A DNA stretch of 64,000 nucleotides from Clostridiaceae bacterium AM27-36LB (lineage in GTDB: Bacteria > Bacillota > Clostridia > Lachnospirales > Lachnospiraceae), in the NCBI GenBank assembly GCA_003480725.1, contig QUJQ01000004.1:310001-374000 (forward strand), given 5' to 3'. The first letter of the stretch is position 1, and every line of letters begins with the position of its first letter. Made by a program: the position numbers and the translations under genes. Below the pieces are notes generated by a model. It did no database searches and was not told the DNA's origin. It saw only the letters and a list, made by a program, of their open reading frames with translations. Below are positions 23,236 to 32,044 of this stretch, piece by piece.

Positions 23236-25707
23236 TTATTTTGCTTCTTCCGGTAACTCAACTGTCATTTTGTCAAGCTTCCAGATATCATCTACATACT
23301 CCTGGATAGTACGGTCTGAGGTGAATTTTCCAGCATGTGCCACATTGAGCATTGCCATTCTTGCCCAGCCCTTCTCATCGCGGTATGCAGCTTCTACACG
23401 CTTCTGTGCCTCTGCATAGGAACGGAAGTCCTTCAGGATGAAATATGGATCCGGACGGTTGTATCCACCGTCTACCAGCAGAGCATTGTACAGCTCGCGG
23501 AAACGCTCCGGATCATTCGGTGAGTACTCACCGTTGATCAGCTGCATCAGTACATGACGGATATCCTGATCGGTATTGAACAGCTGAGACGGATCATAGC
23601 CGCCCTGATTCTCCAGTGCGATAACTTCCTCTGCACTCATACCAAAGATAAATGCGTTTTCTTCGCCAACTTCTTCAACGATCTCAACGTTTGCTCCATC
23701 CATGGTTCCCAGAGTCACAGCACCGTTCAGCATGAACTTCATGTTACCGGTTCCAGAAGCTTCTTTGGAAGCTGTGGAGATCTGCTCAGATACATCTGCT
23801 GCTGCAAAGATCCACTCTGCGTTGGATACACGATAATCTTCGATAAATACTACTTTCAGTTTTCCATTGATAGAAGCATCATTATTGATCACATCAGCCA
23901 CAGAGTTGATCAGCTTGATGGTCAGCTTTGCTCTCATATATCCGGCAGCTGCTTTTGCACCGAAGATAAAGGTTCTCGGATAGAAATCCATATCCGGATG
24001 CTCTTTGATCTGGTTATACAGGTACATTACATGAAGGATATTCATCAGCTGTCTCTTATACTCATGAAGTCTCTTAACCTGTACATCAAAGATGGAACGC
24101 GGATCGACATCAATGTTGTTGTGCTCTTTGATATATTTTGCCAGACGCACTTTGTTCTGGTATTTGATATTCATGAACTCATGCTGTGCTTTCTCATCAT
24201 CCACATACAGAGTCAGCTCTTTGATCTTCGGCAGATCAGTGATCCACTCGTCACCAACATGAGCAGTTACCCATTTTGCCAGCAGCGGATTGCCGTGAAG
24301 CAGGAAACGTCTCTGGGTAATACCATTGGTCTTGTTGTTGAACTTCTGCGGCATCATCTCGTAGAAATCTTTCAGTTCCTGTTTCTTCAGGATCTCTGTA
24401 TGAAGTCTTGCAACACCATTTACAGAATATCCTGCGACAATTGCAAGATGAGCCATCTTAACCTGACCGTCCATGATAATCGCCATCTTCTTGACTTTCT
24501 CATAGTTGCCCGGATACTGCTCCTGAATCTGGTTTACAAATCTGCGGTTGATCTCCTCTACGATCTGGTAAATACGCGGAAGCAGTCTTGAGAACAGCTC
24601 GATCGGCCATTTCTCCAGTGCCTCTGCCATGATCGTATGGTTAGTATATGCACAGGTCTTAGTCGTTACATCCCATGCCTCATCCCATTCCAGACCTTCC
24701 TCATCCATCAGGATTCTCATAAGCTCTGCGACAGCCACGGTCGGGTGGGTATCGTTCAGCTGGAAGGTTGCCTTCTCATAGAACTTACGGATATCGGAAT
24801 GTTTCTTCTTATATTTTGCGATCGCTTCCTGAACACTTGCAGATACGAAGAAATACTGCTGTTTCAGACGAAGCTCTTTACCTGCCATATGGTTGTCATT
24901 CGGGTACAGCACCTCTACCAGGTTACGTGCCAGGTTCTCCTGCTCAACAGCCTTCTCATACTCACCCTTGTCAAAACGGTCAAGCTCGAAGGAATTGATT
25001 GCCTCTGCATCCCAGATTCTTAAGGTGTTGATTACGTTGTTGCCATATCCGACAATCGGCAGGTCAACCGGAACTGCAAGTACGGACTGATAACCTTCCT
25101 GGATGAACATGTTTCTGCCATTGCGGTTCTCCACACGAACATATCCGCCAAATTTTACAGTCTTTGCATACTCCGGACGGCGAAGCTCAAACGGGTTGCC
25201 GTTCTTCAGCCACATATCCGGTACTTCTACCTGATATCCGTCAACGATCTGCTGTTTGAACATACCATAACGGTAACGGATACCGCAGCCATAAGCTGCG
25301 TATCCCAATGTTGCCAGAGAATCAAGGAAACATGCTGCCAGTCTTCCCAGACCACCATTACCAAGTGCTGCGTCCGGCTCCTGATCCTCGATGGTATTGA
25401 GATCCAGTCCGATCTCTTCAAGTGCTTCCTTTACTTCATCATAGAAAGTAAGATTGATCAGGTTGTTGCCCAGCGCACGTCCCATAAGGAACTCCATGGA
25501 CATGTAGTATACGATCTTCGGATCGGATTTCTCATATTCCTTCTGCGTTGCGATCCATGCATCCATGATCGCATCTTTTACAGCGTATCCGACTGCCTGA
25601 AAGATCTGCTGTTCGGTTGCTTCTTCGATCTCTTTACGGAAAAGTGTACGAACATTGTACTTCACGCTTCTGATGAAGAACTCTTTGTTAAAAAGTCTTT
25701 TGGCCAT
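23236..25707 (-). CDS. glgP: Glycogen/alpha-glucan phosphorylase
   Basis: 823 aa, standard length. It releases glucose-1-phosphate from glycogen or maltodextrin using pyridoxal phosphate. The PLP-lysine region KEASGTGNMKFMLNGA near 655, EPDAALGNGGLGRLAACFLD near 110 and the RVSNAEWIFAAADVSEQIST region near 635 are conserved. It follows ileS by 19 nt with ribosome site GGGAGG, so at least part of its expression is likely read-through from the T-box-controlled ileS transcript. No other glycogen genes are in the window. Confidence 0.96.
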   Translation of the reverse strand: MAKRLFNKEFFIRSVKYNVRTLFRKEIEEATEQQIFQAVGYAVKDAIMDAWIATQKEYEKSDPKIVYYMSMEFLMGRALGNNLINLTFYDEVKEALEEIGLDLNTIEDQEPDAALGNGGLGRLAACFLDSLATLGYAAYGCGIRYRYGMFKQQIVDGYQVEVPDMWLKNGNPFELRRPEYAKTVKFGGYVRVENRNGRNMFIQEGYQSVLAVPVDLPIVGYGNNVINTLRIWDAEAINSFELDRFDKGEYEKAVEQENLARNLVEVLYPNDNHMAGKELRLKQQYFFVSASVQEAIAKYKKKHSDIRKFYEKATFQLNDTHPTVAVAELMRILMDEEGLEWDEAWDVTTKTCAYTNHTIMAEALEKWPIELFSRLLPRIYQIVEEINRRFVNQIQEQYPGNYEKVKKMAIIMDGQVKMAHLAIVAGYSVNGVARLHTEILKKQELKDFYEMMPQKFNNKTNGITQRRFLLHGNPLLAKWVTAHVGDEWITDLPKIKELTLYVDDEKAQHEFMNIKYQNKVRLAKYIKEHNNIDVDPRSIFDVQVKRLHEYKRQLMNILHVMYLYNQIKEHPDMDFYPRTFIFGAKAAAGYMRAKLTIKLINSVADVINNDASINGKLKVVFIEDYRVSNAEWIFAAADVSEQISTASKEASGTGNMKFMLNGAVTLGTMDGANVEIVEEVGEENAFIFGMSAEEVIALENQGGYDPSQLFNTDQDIRHVLMQLINGEYSPNDPERFRELYNALLVDGGYNRPDPYFILKDFRSYAEAQKRVEAAYRDEKGWARMAMLNVAHAGKFTSDRTIQEYVDDIWKLDKMTVELPEEAK

Positions 25708-25726
25708 GTTATGCCTCCCATGTTAA

Positions 25727-28700
25727 TTACTGTTTTTCCACTCCAAGTGTTACGGATTCACCATTGATGCTCCACTCTTTTGTATATCCTTTTACCTCGT
25801 CAAAACGGATATCTGATGCCATAACATCGCTTAAGATTTCCTCACGGTATTCCTTCATGTAGCCTTCAATCTTCTGATTGCCCATGCTGTATACCACAAT
25901 CTTGTCCATCACTTCAAATCCAGCTTCTTTACGCATGGTCTGGATTTTACTGATGATCTCTCTTACAAATCCCTCCTCAATGAGTTCATCACTCAGATTC
26001 GTATCAAGAACGACTGTTACAGTGCTGTCTTCCTCTGTCACGTACCCCTCCATCTGTGCGGTATCAATGAGCAGATCCTCTTTTGATAATACCACGTTCT
26101 GTCCGTCAATGTCAAATGACAGGCTTCCGCTGTTGTCCAGCTCCTTCATAGCCTCACGGCCATTGATCTCAGCCAGGTGTGCACGGATACCATTGAGAAG
26201 TTTTCCGTATTTCGGTCCGACAGTCTTCAGCTGCGGTTTGAAGGTGTAGCTGGTGAAATCACTTAAGTCCTCTTTGAACTCTACCTTCTTCACATTCAGC
26301 TCATCTGCGACAACCTCCTGGAACATTGCATCCAGCGGACGCTCTGCACGTACATACATGGTTCCGATCGGCTGACGGTTCTTGATGTTAGCGGTATTTC
26401 TTGCAGCACGGCCCATAACAACGATATCCAGAACTTCTTCCATAGAAGCCTCCAGCTCTTTGTCGATCATCTCAGCATCTACTGTCGGGAAATCACACAG
26501 GTGGATGCTCTCCGGAGCGGTCTTATCGATGCTGCATACCAGGTTGCGGTAGATCTCCTCTGTCATGAACGGGATCATCGGAGCTGCTGCTTTACAGATG
26601 GTTACCAGCGCAGTATACAGAGTCATATAAGCATTGATCTTATCCTGCTCCATTCCCTTTGCCCAGAAACGTTCACGGCTTCTTCTTACATACCAGTTAC
26701 TTAAATCATCTACAAACTCCTGCAGTGCTTTTGCAGCTTCCGGAATGCGGTAATTTGCCAGATTGTCATCAACTGCTCCAACGGTGGAATTCAGTTTGGA
26801 CAGGATCCAACGATCCATAACCGTCAGAGATTTCTTATCTAAGGTATATTTGGTTGCATCAAAATTATCAATATTTGCATACAGTACAAAGAATGCATAG
26901 GTATTCCACAGAGTACCCATGAATTTTCTCTGACCTTCCTGTACAGCTTTGCCATGGAAGCGGTTCGGCAGCCACGGTGCACTGTTGATGTAGAAGTACC
27001 AACGGATCGCATCAGCACCGTAGGTCTGCAATGCATCAAACGGATCCACTGCATTTCCTTTGGATTTGCTCATCTTCTGGCCATTCTCATCCTGAACATG
27101 TCCAAGCACGATAACATTCTCATACGGACTCTTGTTGAAGAGCAGTGTAGATTCTGCCATCAGAGAATAGAACCATCCACGGGTCTGGTCAACAGCCTCG
27201 GAAATAAACTGAGCAGGGAACTGCTGCTCAAACAGGTCTTTGTTCTCAAACGGATAATGATGCTGAGCAAATGGCATTGCTCCTGAGTCAAACCAGCAGT
27301 CGATAACCTCCGGTACTCTCTTCATAGTCTTGCCGCACTTCGGGCAAGTGCAGGTGATCTCATCAATGTACGGACGATGGAGCTCAACCGTCAGAGCTTT
27401 CTCATTGCCACTCATCTCTTTTAACTGCTCACGGGAGCCGATTGCTTCCTGATGTCCGCAGTCTTCACACTGCCATACGTTCAGCGGAGTTCCCCAGTAA
27501 CGGTTACGGGATACACCCCAGTCCTGAATGTTCTCCAGCCAGTTTCCAAAGCGGCCTTTACCAATGCTCTGTGGGATCCAGTTTACAGTCTCGTTGTTGC
27601 GTACCAGATCATCGCGCACTGCCGTCATCTTGATGAACCAGGATTCACGTGCATAGTAGATCAGCGGAGTATCACATCTCCAGCAGTGCGGATAGCTATG
27701 CTCAAATTTTGGAGCATCGAACAGAAGTCCCTTTGCATCCAGATCTTTGAGCACCTCCGGATCTGCTTTCTTTACAAACAGACCTGCAAACGGAGTCTCT
27801 TTTGTCATATCACCTTTTTCATCTACGAACTGTACAAACGGAAGATCATATTTACGGCCAACCTGAGCATCGTCTTCACCAAATGCCGGAGCAATATGAA
27901 CAACACCAGTACCATCGGTCAGAGTTACGTAAGTATCACATACTACATAATGACCTTTCTTGTGCTGCTTTTCAGCCAGATCTGCTGCACACTGATACAG
28001 TGCCTCATATTCTTTGCCTTCCAGATCCTTACCTTTGTAGGTCTCCAGTACTTCGTAAGCAGCCTCACCGTCTTTTGCCAGTTTGCCAAGTACGGTATCC
28101 AGAAGTGCGGATGCCATATAATATACATATCCGTCAGCAGCTTTTACTTTTGCATACTCCTCGTTCGGGTTTACACAAAGTGCCACGTTGGACGGCAGAG
28201 TCCACGGTGTAGTGGTCCATGCCAGGATATATGCATCCTCACCTTTTACTTTGAAACGTACCACTGCGGAACGCTCTTTTACATCTTTGTATCCCTGTGC
28301 CACCTCATGGGAAGACAGAGGAGTTCCACAACGCGGGCAGTACGGAACGATCTTGAATCCTTTGTACAGAAGTCCTTTGTCCCAGATCGTCTTCAGTGCC
28401 CACCACTCGGACTCGATGAAGTTGTCATCATAGGTAACATACGGATTATCCATATCAGCCCAGAAACCAACGGTACCGGAGAAATCCTCCCACATTCCCT
28501 TGTATTCCCAGACACTCTCTTTACATTTGGTGATGAACGGATCCAGACCATACTGCTCGATCTGCTCTTTTCCATCCAGACCCAGAAGTTTCTCAACCTC
28601 CAGCTCTACCGGCAGTCCGTGGGTATCCCATCCTGCTTTTCTCGGAACATAGTAGCCTTTCATAGTACGGTATCTCGGAATCATATCCTTGATAACACGG

Positions 28701-28882
28701 GTCAGTACGTGACCGATATGCGGCTTACCATTTGCGGTAGGCGGTCCGTCATAAAAGGTATATGTCGGGCAGCCTTCTCTCTGCTCCATACTTTTCTTAA
28801 ATGTGTTGTCTTCTTTCCAGAACTCTTCAACTTCTTTTTCGCGCTCTACAAAGTTCATGTCGGTGTTTACTTTGCTGTACAT
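25727..28882 (-). CDS. ileS: Isoleucyl-tRNA synthetase
   Basis: 1051 aa. The start ATG at 28882 (MYSKVNTDMNFVERE) follows AGGAGG by 10 nt; the longer in-frame reading runs into the leader. Class I motifs are GKPHIGHVL near 52 and KMSKSKGN near 600. The CP1 editing domain lies between them and the C-terminal zinc region is of the long type (1030-1060 aa subgroup). The cysteine pairs CPRCG, CEDCG and CTCPKCG are visible. Expression is governed by a T-box leader directly upstream with an AUC specifier. Confidence 0.97.
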   Translation of the reverse strand: MYSKVNTDMNFVEREKEVEEFWKEDNTFKKSMEQREGCPTYTFYDGPPTANGKPHIGHVLTRVIKDMIPRYRTMKGYYVPRKAGWDTHGLPVELEVEKLLGLDGKEQIEQYGLDPFITKCKESVWEYKGMWEDFSGTVGFWADMDNPYVTYDDNFIESEWWALKTIWDKGLLYKGFKIVPYCPRCGTPLSSHEVAQGYKDVKERSAVVRFKVKGEDAYILAWTTTPWTLPSNVALCVNPNEEYAKVKAADGYVYYMASALLDTVLGKLAKDGEAAYEVLETYKGKDLEGKEYEALYQCAADLAEKQHKKGHYVVCDTYVTLTDGTGVVHIAPAFGEDDAQVGRKYDLPFVQFVDEKGDMTKETPFAGLFVKKADPEVLKDLDAKGLLFDAPKFEHSYPHCWRCDTPLIYYARESWFIKMTAVRDDLVRNNETVNWIPQSIGKGRFGNWLENIQDWGVSRNRYWGTPLNVWQCEDCGHQEAIGSREQLKEMSGNEKALTVELHRPYIDEITCTCPKCGKTMKRVPEVIDCWFDSGAMPFAQHHYPFENKDLFEQQFPAQFISEAVDQTRGWFYSLMAESTLLFNKSPYENVIVLGHVQDENGQKMSKSKGNAVDPFDALQTYGADAIRWYFYINSAPWLPNRFHGKAVQEGQRKFMGTLWNTYAFFVLYANIDNFDATKYTLDKKSLTVMDRWILSKLNSTVGAVDDNLANYRIPEAAKALQEFVDDLSNWYVRRSRERFWAKGMEQDKINAYMTLYTALVTICKAAAPMIPFMTEEIYRNLVCSIDKTAPESIHLCDFPTVDAEMIDKELEASMEEVLDIVVMGRAARNTANIKNRQPIGTMYVRAERPLDAMFQEVVADELNVKKVEFKEDLSDFTSYTFKPQLKTVGPKYGKLLNGIRAHLAEINGREAMKELDNSGSLSFDIDGQNVVLSKEDLLIDTAQMEGYVTEEDSTVTVVLDTNLSDELIEEGFVREIISKIQTMRKEAGFEVMDKIVVYSMGNQKIEGYMKEYREEILSDVMASDIRFDEVKGYTKEWSINGESVTLGVEKQ

Positions 28883-28907
28883 GCTTTTGTTACCTCCTTG
28901 TCTTCCA

Positions 28908-29180
28908 AACAAAAAAGCCCCGTCCTGCAACAGGACGGAGCCTAATAGCCCGTTTATAAACCACCTCTTACAACATACTGTCATATGTGTTCCCGATAAC
29001 GGAGGGAATACCGTCGAAGCCTACTTTCTTCTTCCTATATAATATAGAAGAAACTCCTCTTCAGCCCGAGGCTCGGAAGTGATCTTCGGAAATCCCTGTA
29101 CTCTCACCGGGCTCACACCCACCCCGGTTCGCTGCGCATTTCCAGTGGTTCCTACTGTCTTCGTCATAGCCGTTTACACA
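28908..29180 (-). promoter_or_regulatory. T-box riboswitch leader of ileS (specifier AUC)
   Basis: On the minus strand the leader begins with the Stem I start GACGAAGACAGTAGGAACC, then the specifier loop GAAGATCACTTCC, whose ATC codon (29081-29083) is isoleucine. A T-box region follows with GGTGGT (UGGN element pairing with the tRNA acceptor end, near 28960). It ends in a strong terminator CCGTCCTG-TTG-CAGGACGG followed by GGGCTTTTTT (28911-28940). Uncharged tRNA-Ile should stabilise the antiterminator and allow ileS transcription. The T-box core departs from the commonest AGGGTGGTACCGCG form. Confidence 0.9.
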
Positions 29181-29186
29181 AGTGCA

Positions 29187-29216
29187 ATTATAAGTGCGGT
29201 TGACAGCATTTGTCAA
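29187..29216 (-). promoter_or_regulatory. Sigma-A promoter of the T-box-ileS transcript
   Basis: Minus-strand TTGACA (29211-29216), 18-bp spacer, TATAAT (29187-29192). Confidence 0.75.
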
Positions 29217-29250
29217 GGCTTTCACTGATATTCCGGGGATTTTTTAGTAT

Positions 29251-29550
29251 TTATTCCTGATGATGTTTGGTCACTTTTTTGTCGATGGTCAGCACTTCCC
29301 CTTCCGGTTTGTAGGAGATCTTCACATAAGTATGCATAGCCGGACAACCTGCCTTCGCGGCAACCAGCTGGCAGTTCTTCACGATCTCCATCAACTGATC
29401 ATAATCACCTTCGATGGAGGTCTCACATGGTCCTACATAATAAGAAAGTCCTGTGGATTTAATATAATCGATCACCGCATCTACGATGCGGATCACTTCC
29501 TCGTCATCTGTTACAGTGGGCAGTACCTGAATTGCTACGCTTGCGTTCAT
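29251..29550 (-). CDS. Thiamine-binding protein, MTH1187/YkoF type
   Basis: 99 aa. The ATG at 29550 has AAAGGAGGAG upstream, so the longer in-frame reading is rejected. The MTH1187 fold is suggested by ASVAIQVLP, the central GLSYYVGPCETSIEGDYDQLMEIV and CPAMHTYVKISYK. Members bind thiamine or its pyrimidine. The gene has its own promoter, but a terminator-like hairpin lies between promoter and ribosome site. Confidence 0.85.
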   Translation of the reverse strand: MNASVAIQVLPTVTDDEEVIRIVDAVIDYIKSTGLSYYVGPCETSIEGDYDQLMEIVKNCQLVAAKAGCPAMHTYVKISYKPEGEVLTIDKKVTKHHQE

Positions 29551-29571
29551 TACCTTCTCCTCCTTTAAAAA

Positions 29572-29597
29572 ACGCATCTGCCACAAGACAGATGCGT
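29572..29597 (-). terminator. Terminator-like hairpin in the 5' leader of the thiamine-binding gene
   Basis: Minus-strand ACGCATCTG (29597-29589) pairs perfectly with CAGATGCGT (29580-29572) and is followed by a U-run and at once by AAAGGAGG. It lies between the gene's promoter (29615-29642) and its start. It may be an attenuator or a 5' stabiliser. Confidence 0.65.
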
Positions 29598-29614
29598 ATA
29601 TCGCTCTAAACACC

Positions 29615-29642
29615 ATTATACAAAGGTTTCTATTATTGTCAA
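29615..29642 (-). promoter_or_regulatory. Sigma-A promoter of the thiamine-binding gene
   Basis: Minus-strand TTGACA (29637-29642), 16-bp spacer, TATAAT (29615-29620). Confidence 0.65.
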
Positions 29643-29685
29643 TGTAAGTTTTCCCGCCTGAATTGTGAACTTTTCCACTGTTCCC

Positions 29686-29714
29686 TTGCACAGCTTATGT
29701 AAATCAACTATAAT
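29686..29714 (+). promoter_or_regulatory. Sigma-A promoter of the D-Ala-D-Ala carboxypeptidase gene
   Basis: TTGCAC (29686-29691), 17-bp spacer, TATAAT (29709-29714), 86 bp before the start codon. Confidence 0.6.
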
Positions 29715-29800
29715 ATTGAATGATTCAGAGTTTTGCAAGCCTCACAGGAGTGTTTTGTAATATCTCTGCATCGTCAAATAAAAATATAACGAGGTAACAC

Positions 29801-31366
29801 ATGAAATTTTTTAATAGATTTGCTGTATCCCTTCTGGCATCTGTGCTCTGTGCAAGCACCCTGTTCGCCATGCCGGTAGATGCAAAAAAAACAACCAAAC
29901 GGCGGCAGCCGACACAGGCAGAGCTTGCCGCAGCTGCAGCACTTCAGGCTGCGATTGACGAACGCTATAACAAAGAAATAGAATCTAACTCATGGGAGAA
30001 TTGGCCAGCCGGTCCACAGGTCTATGCTGAATCTGCCATTGTCATGGAAGCATCCACCGGAACGATCCTGTATTCCAAAGCCATTGATGAACAACATTAC
30101 CCGGCAAGTATCACCAAGATCATGACTGTTCTGCTGGCACTGGAAAACTGTGACATGGATGAAGAAGTCACCTTTTCTCACAATGCGGTCTATTCCATTG
30201 ATTATGGAAGCAGCAGCATTGCCCGTGATGAAGATGAGGTGCTTACGGTCGAAGAATGTCTTTATGCTATCATGCTTGAATCCGCTAACGAGTGTGCCAA
30301 TGCCATTGCTGAGCACATCTCCGGTTCCACCGAAGCATTTGCAGACCTTATGAACCAGCGTGCTGCTGAGCTTGGCTGCACAAACACGCATTTTGTCAAC
30401 CCCAGTGGTCTGCCAAATGAAGAACATTACACATCTGCCCATGATATGGCACTGATCACACGGGCAGCTGTCAGTCACGAAGAATTTCGTAAGATCAGCG
30501 GCACTTCCCGTTATGTCTTACGTGCCACCAACAAGAAGTCCGAAGAACTGCTGATGAATAATCATCATTACATGATCTCCGGCTACAAAACCTCCAAATA
30601 TCTGGATGATACGGTATTTGCCGGTAAGACTGGTTACACAGAGGCAGCATTGAACACCCTTGTCACCTGCGCCACCCGAAACGGCATGGATCTGATCGTG
30701 GTCACTATGAAGAGTCAGGGAACCGGCGAAAAAGGTGTCCCCATTTACCCCGATACGACCAATCTTCTGAATTATGCTACGGAGAATTTTCAGAAGGTAA
30801 ATATTTCAGAAAATGAAGCCAACTTCTCCATTGGACAGGGACAGCTCTTTGACACAGGCACCTCCATCTTCGGAAGCACCACTCCGATGATCGAGATGGA
30901 TACGGATGGGTATGTAGTCCTTCCTAACAGTGTTGATTTTTCTGCTGCATCTCCAAGCCTGGAGTTTGTAGATTCTCCAGATTCTGATGTAGTCGCTGTC
31001 CTTCGCTATCAGTTCGATGGTCAGACTATCGGTTCTACAGATCTGACACTGGCAGAACCTGCTGTTCAGGATTTCCAGTTTCAGAAGACCGGTGAGGAAG
31101 ACGAAGAACAGGCACAGGCTGAAGCAAAACCATCCACACGGCTGATCAAGATCAATCTTCGAATCCTGATCTATATAGTTTCCAGTGTTGCCGCTTTACT
31201 TCTGCTGTTCGTGTTATTTAAGAGACTTAGCAAAGCTTATCATTTTGACATTAGTTTTCTTACCCGCTGGAGACGGAACCGGGCTGACCGCAATTCCTTC
31301 TCCAATGCAAATCGAAAACGTTATAAGAGTCGGAAGAGAAGAAAAAAAGATAACTGGTTAAAATAA
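29801..31366 (+). CDS. D-alanyl-D-alanine carboxypeptidase (penicillin-binding, S11)
   Basis: 521 aa. A signal peptide (MKFFNRFAVSLLASVLCAST then LFAMPVDA) is followed by an S11 catalytic domain with SxxK in YPASITKIM near 105, SxN in ESANECANAI near 165 and KTG in FAGKTGYTE near 278. A beta-rich domain, a C-terminal transmembrane anchor (about 455-475, ILIYIVSSVAALLLLFVLF) and a very basic tail follow. It trims pentapeptide side chains in the wall. The extra C-terminal anchor and Arg/Lys tail are typical of Lachnospiraceae DacF/DacA homologues. Own promoter and terminator. Confidence 0.95.
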   Translation: MKFFNRFAVSLLASVLCASTLFAMPVDAKKTTKRRQPTQAELAAAAALQAAIDERYNKEIESNSWENWPAGPQVYAESAIVMEASTGTILYSKAIDEQHYPASITKIMTVLLALENCDMDEEVTFSHNAVYSIDYGSSSIARDEDEVLTVEECLYAIMLESANECANAIAEHISGSTEAFADLMNQRAAELGCTNTHFVNPSGLPNEEHYTSAHDMALITRAAVSHEEFRKISGTSRYVLRATNKKSEELLMNNHHYMISGYKTSKYLDDTVFAGKTGYTEAALNTLVTCATRNGMDLIVVTMKSQGTGEKGVPIYPDTTNLLNYATENFQKVNISENEANFSIGQGQLFDTGTSIFGSTTPMIEMDTDGYVVLPNSVDFSAASPSLEFVDSPDSDVVAVLRYQFDGQTIGSTDLTLAEPAVQDFQFQKTGEEDEEQAQAEAKPSTRLIKINLRILIYIVSSVAALLLLFVLFKRLSKAYHFDISFLTRWRRNRADRNSFSNANRKRYKSRKRRKKDNWLK

Positions 31367-31391
31367 TTTTGATAAATATAACAAGATGACA

Positions 31392-31450
31392 GGGCTGCTG
31401 CTCCATAGATGTGTGAATCATCAACTATGGAACAGCAGCCCCGTTTTATT
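31392..31450 (+). terminator. Rho-independent terminator of the carboxypeptidase gene
   Basis: GGGCTGCTGCTCCATAG pairs with CTATGGAACAGCAGCCC (one mismatch), followed by CGTTTTATTT. It also faces the convergent small membrane-protein gene. Confidence 0.88.
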
Positions 31451-31458
31451 TACTGACT

Positions 31459-31671
31459 TTATTTTGTTCTAAACAATGAAAGGATACCGATAATGAGCAG
31501 GATCGGAAATGCCAGATATAAAAGTCCGCCAAATACCATTCCCAGCAGGATCACCGGAAGAAATACTATCGTGATCAGCAACTTGGAAATGCTCCACGCT
31601 GCCCGCATACCGAAGAAAAATAATTTTCCAAAAATACCAAACAGAAAAATAAAAAATAATAACTCTAACAC
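31459..31671 (-). CDS. Small membrane protein, unknown function
   Basis: About 70 aa, almost entirely hydrophobic, two probable helices (LELLFFIFLFGIFGKLFFFG and LLITIVFLPVILLGMVFGG) plus a third weaker one. A GTG start at 31671 fits the GAGGAG ribosome site better than the TTG at 31680 that lies directly against it. No recognised family. Confidence 0.55.
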   Translation of the reverse strand: MLELLFFIFLFGIFGKLFFFGMRAAWSISKLLITIVFLPVILLGMVFGGLLYLAFPILLIIGILSLFRTK

Positions 31672-31688
31672 CTTTCGCAACTCCTCTT

Positions 31689-32030
31689 GTGCACATTTCT
31701 CTTGTTGTCCAAATCATCATACTCAATATTACGGCGATTATCAATAGGTTTCTTTCTGAATTTATATGGGAAACCCCTGAAGAACTTGATCTGAAACTGG
31801 CAAAACGAGTACGAAATATCAGAAAACGCCGCTCCATTTCACAGCAAAAAATCTCTGAAATGAGCGGCGTCAGCTACGGCTCTATCAAGCGATTTGAGTC
31901 TGCAGGACAGATCTCACTGCTTGCACTCACACGGATCGCTACAGCATTAGATCTTGCCGATGAACTCCGAAACCTTTTTACACAGGTTCCTTATAAAGAG
32001 ATTTCAGAAGTGATTCGGGAGTCGCGGTAA
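31689..32030 (+). CDS. HTH (Cro/CI, HipB-like) regulator, orphan antitoxin candidate
   Basis: Up to 113 aa. The HTH domain is LAKRVRNIRKRRSISQQKIS then EMSGVSYGSIKRFE. The C-terminal tail (LADELRNLFTQVPYKEISEVI) resembles antitoxin-like regulators encoded directly before HipA-type kinases. No hipA follows; the next gene is convergent. The N-terminus is doubtful: the reading from ATG 31689 gives an odd hydrophobic stretch, and no good start lies near the expected position (FIWETPEEL). It may be a remnant. Confidence 0.6.
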   Translation: MHISLVVQIIILNITAIINRFLSEFIWETPEELDLKLAKRVRNIRKRRSISQQKISEMSGVSYGSIKRFESAGQISLLALTRIATALDLADELRNLFTQVPYKEISEVIRESR

Positions 32031-32044
32031 TACCGCACTCCCTT

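Noticed and set aside
23554..24591. Plus-strand open frame opposite glgP
   Set aside because: Antisense shadow of a strongly conserved gene; the His/Cys/Leu-rich composition is not protein-like.
27452..28945. Long plus-strand open frame (497 codons) opposite ileS
   Set aside because: It is the antisense shadow of ileS, with no family features, unusual composition and no ribosome site.
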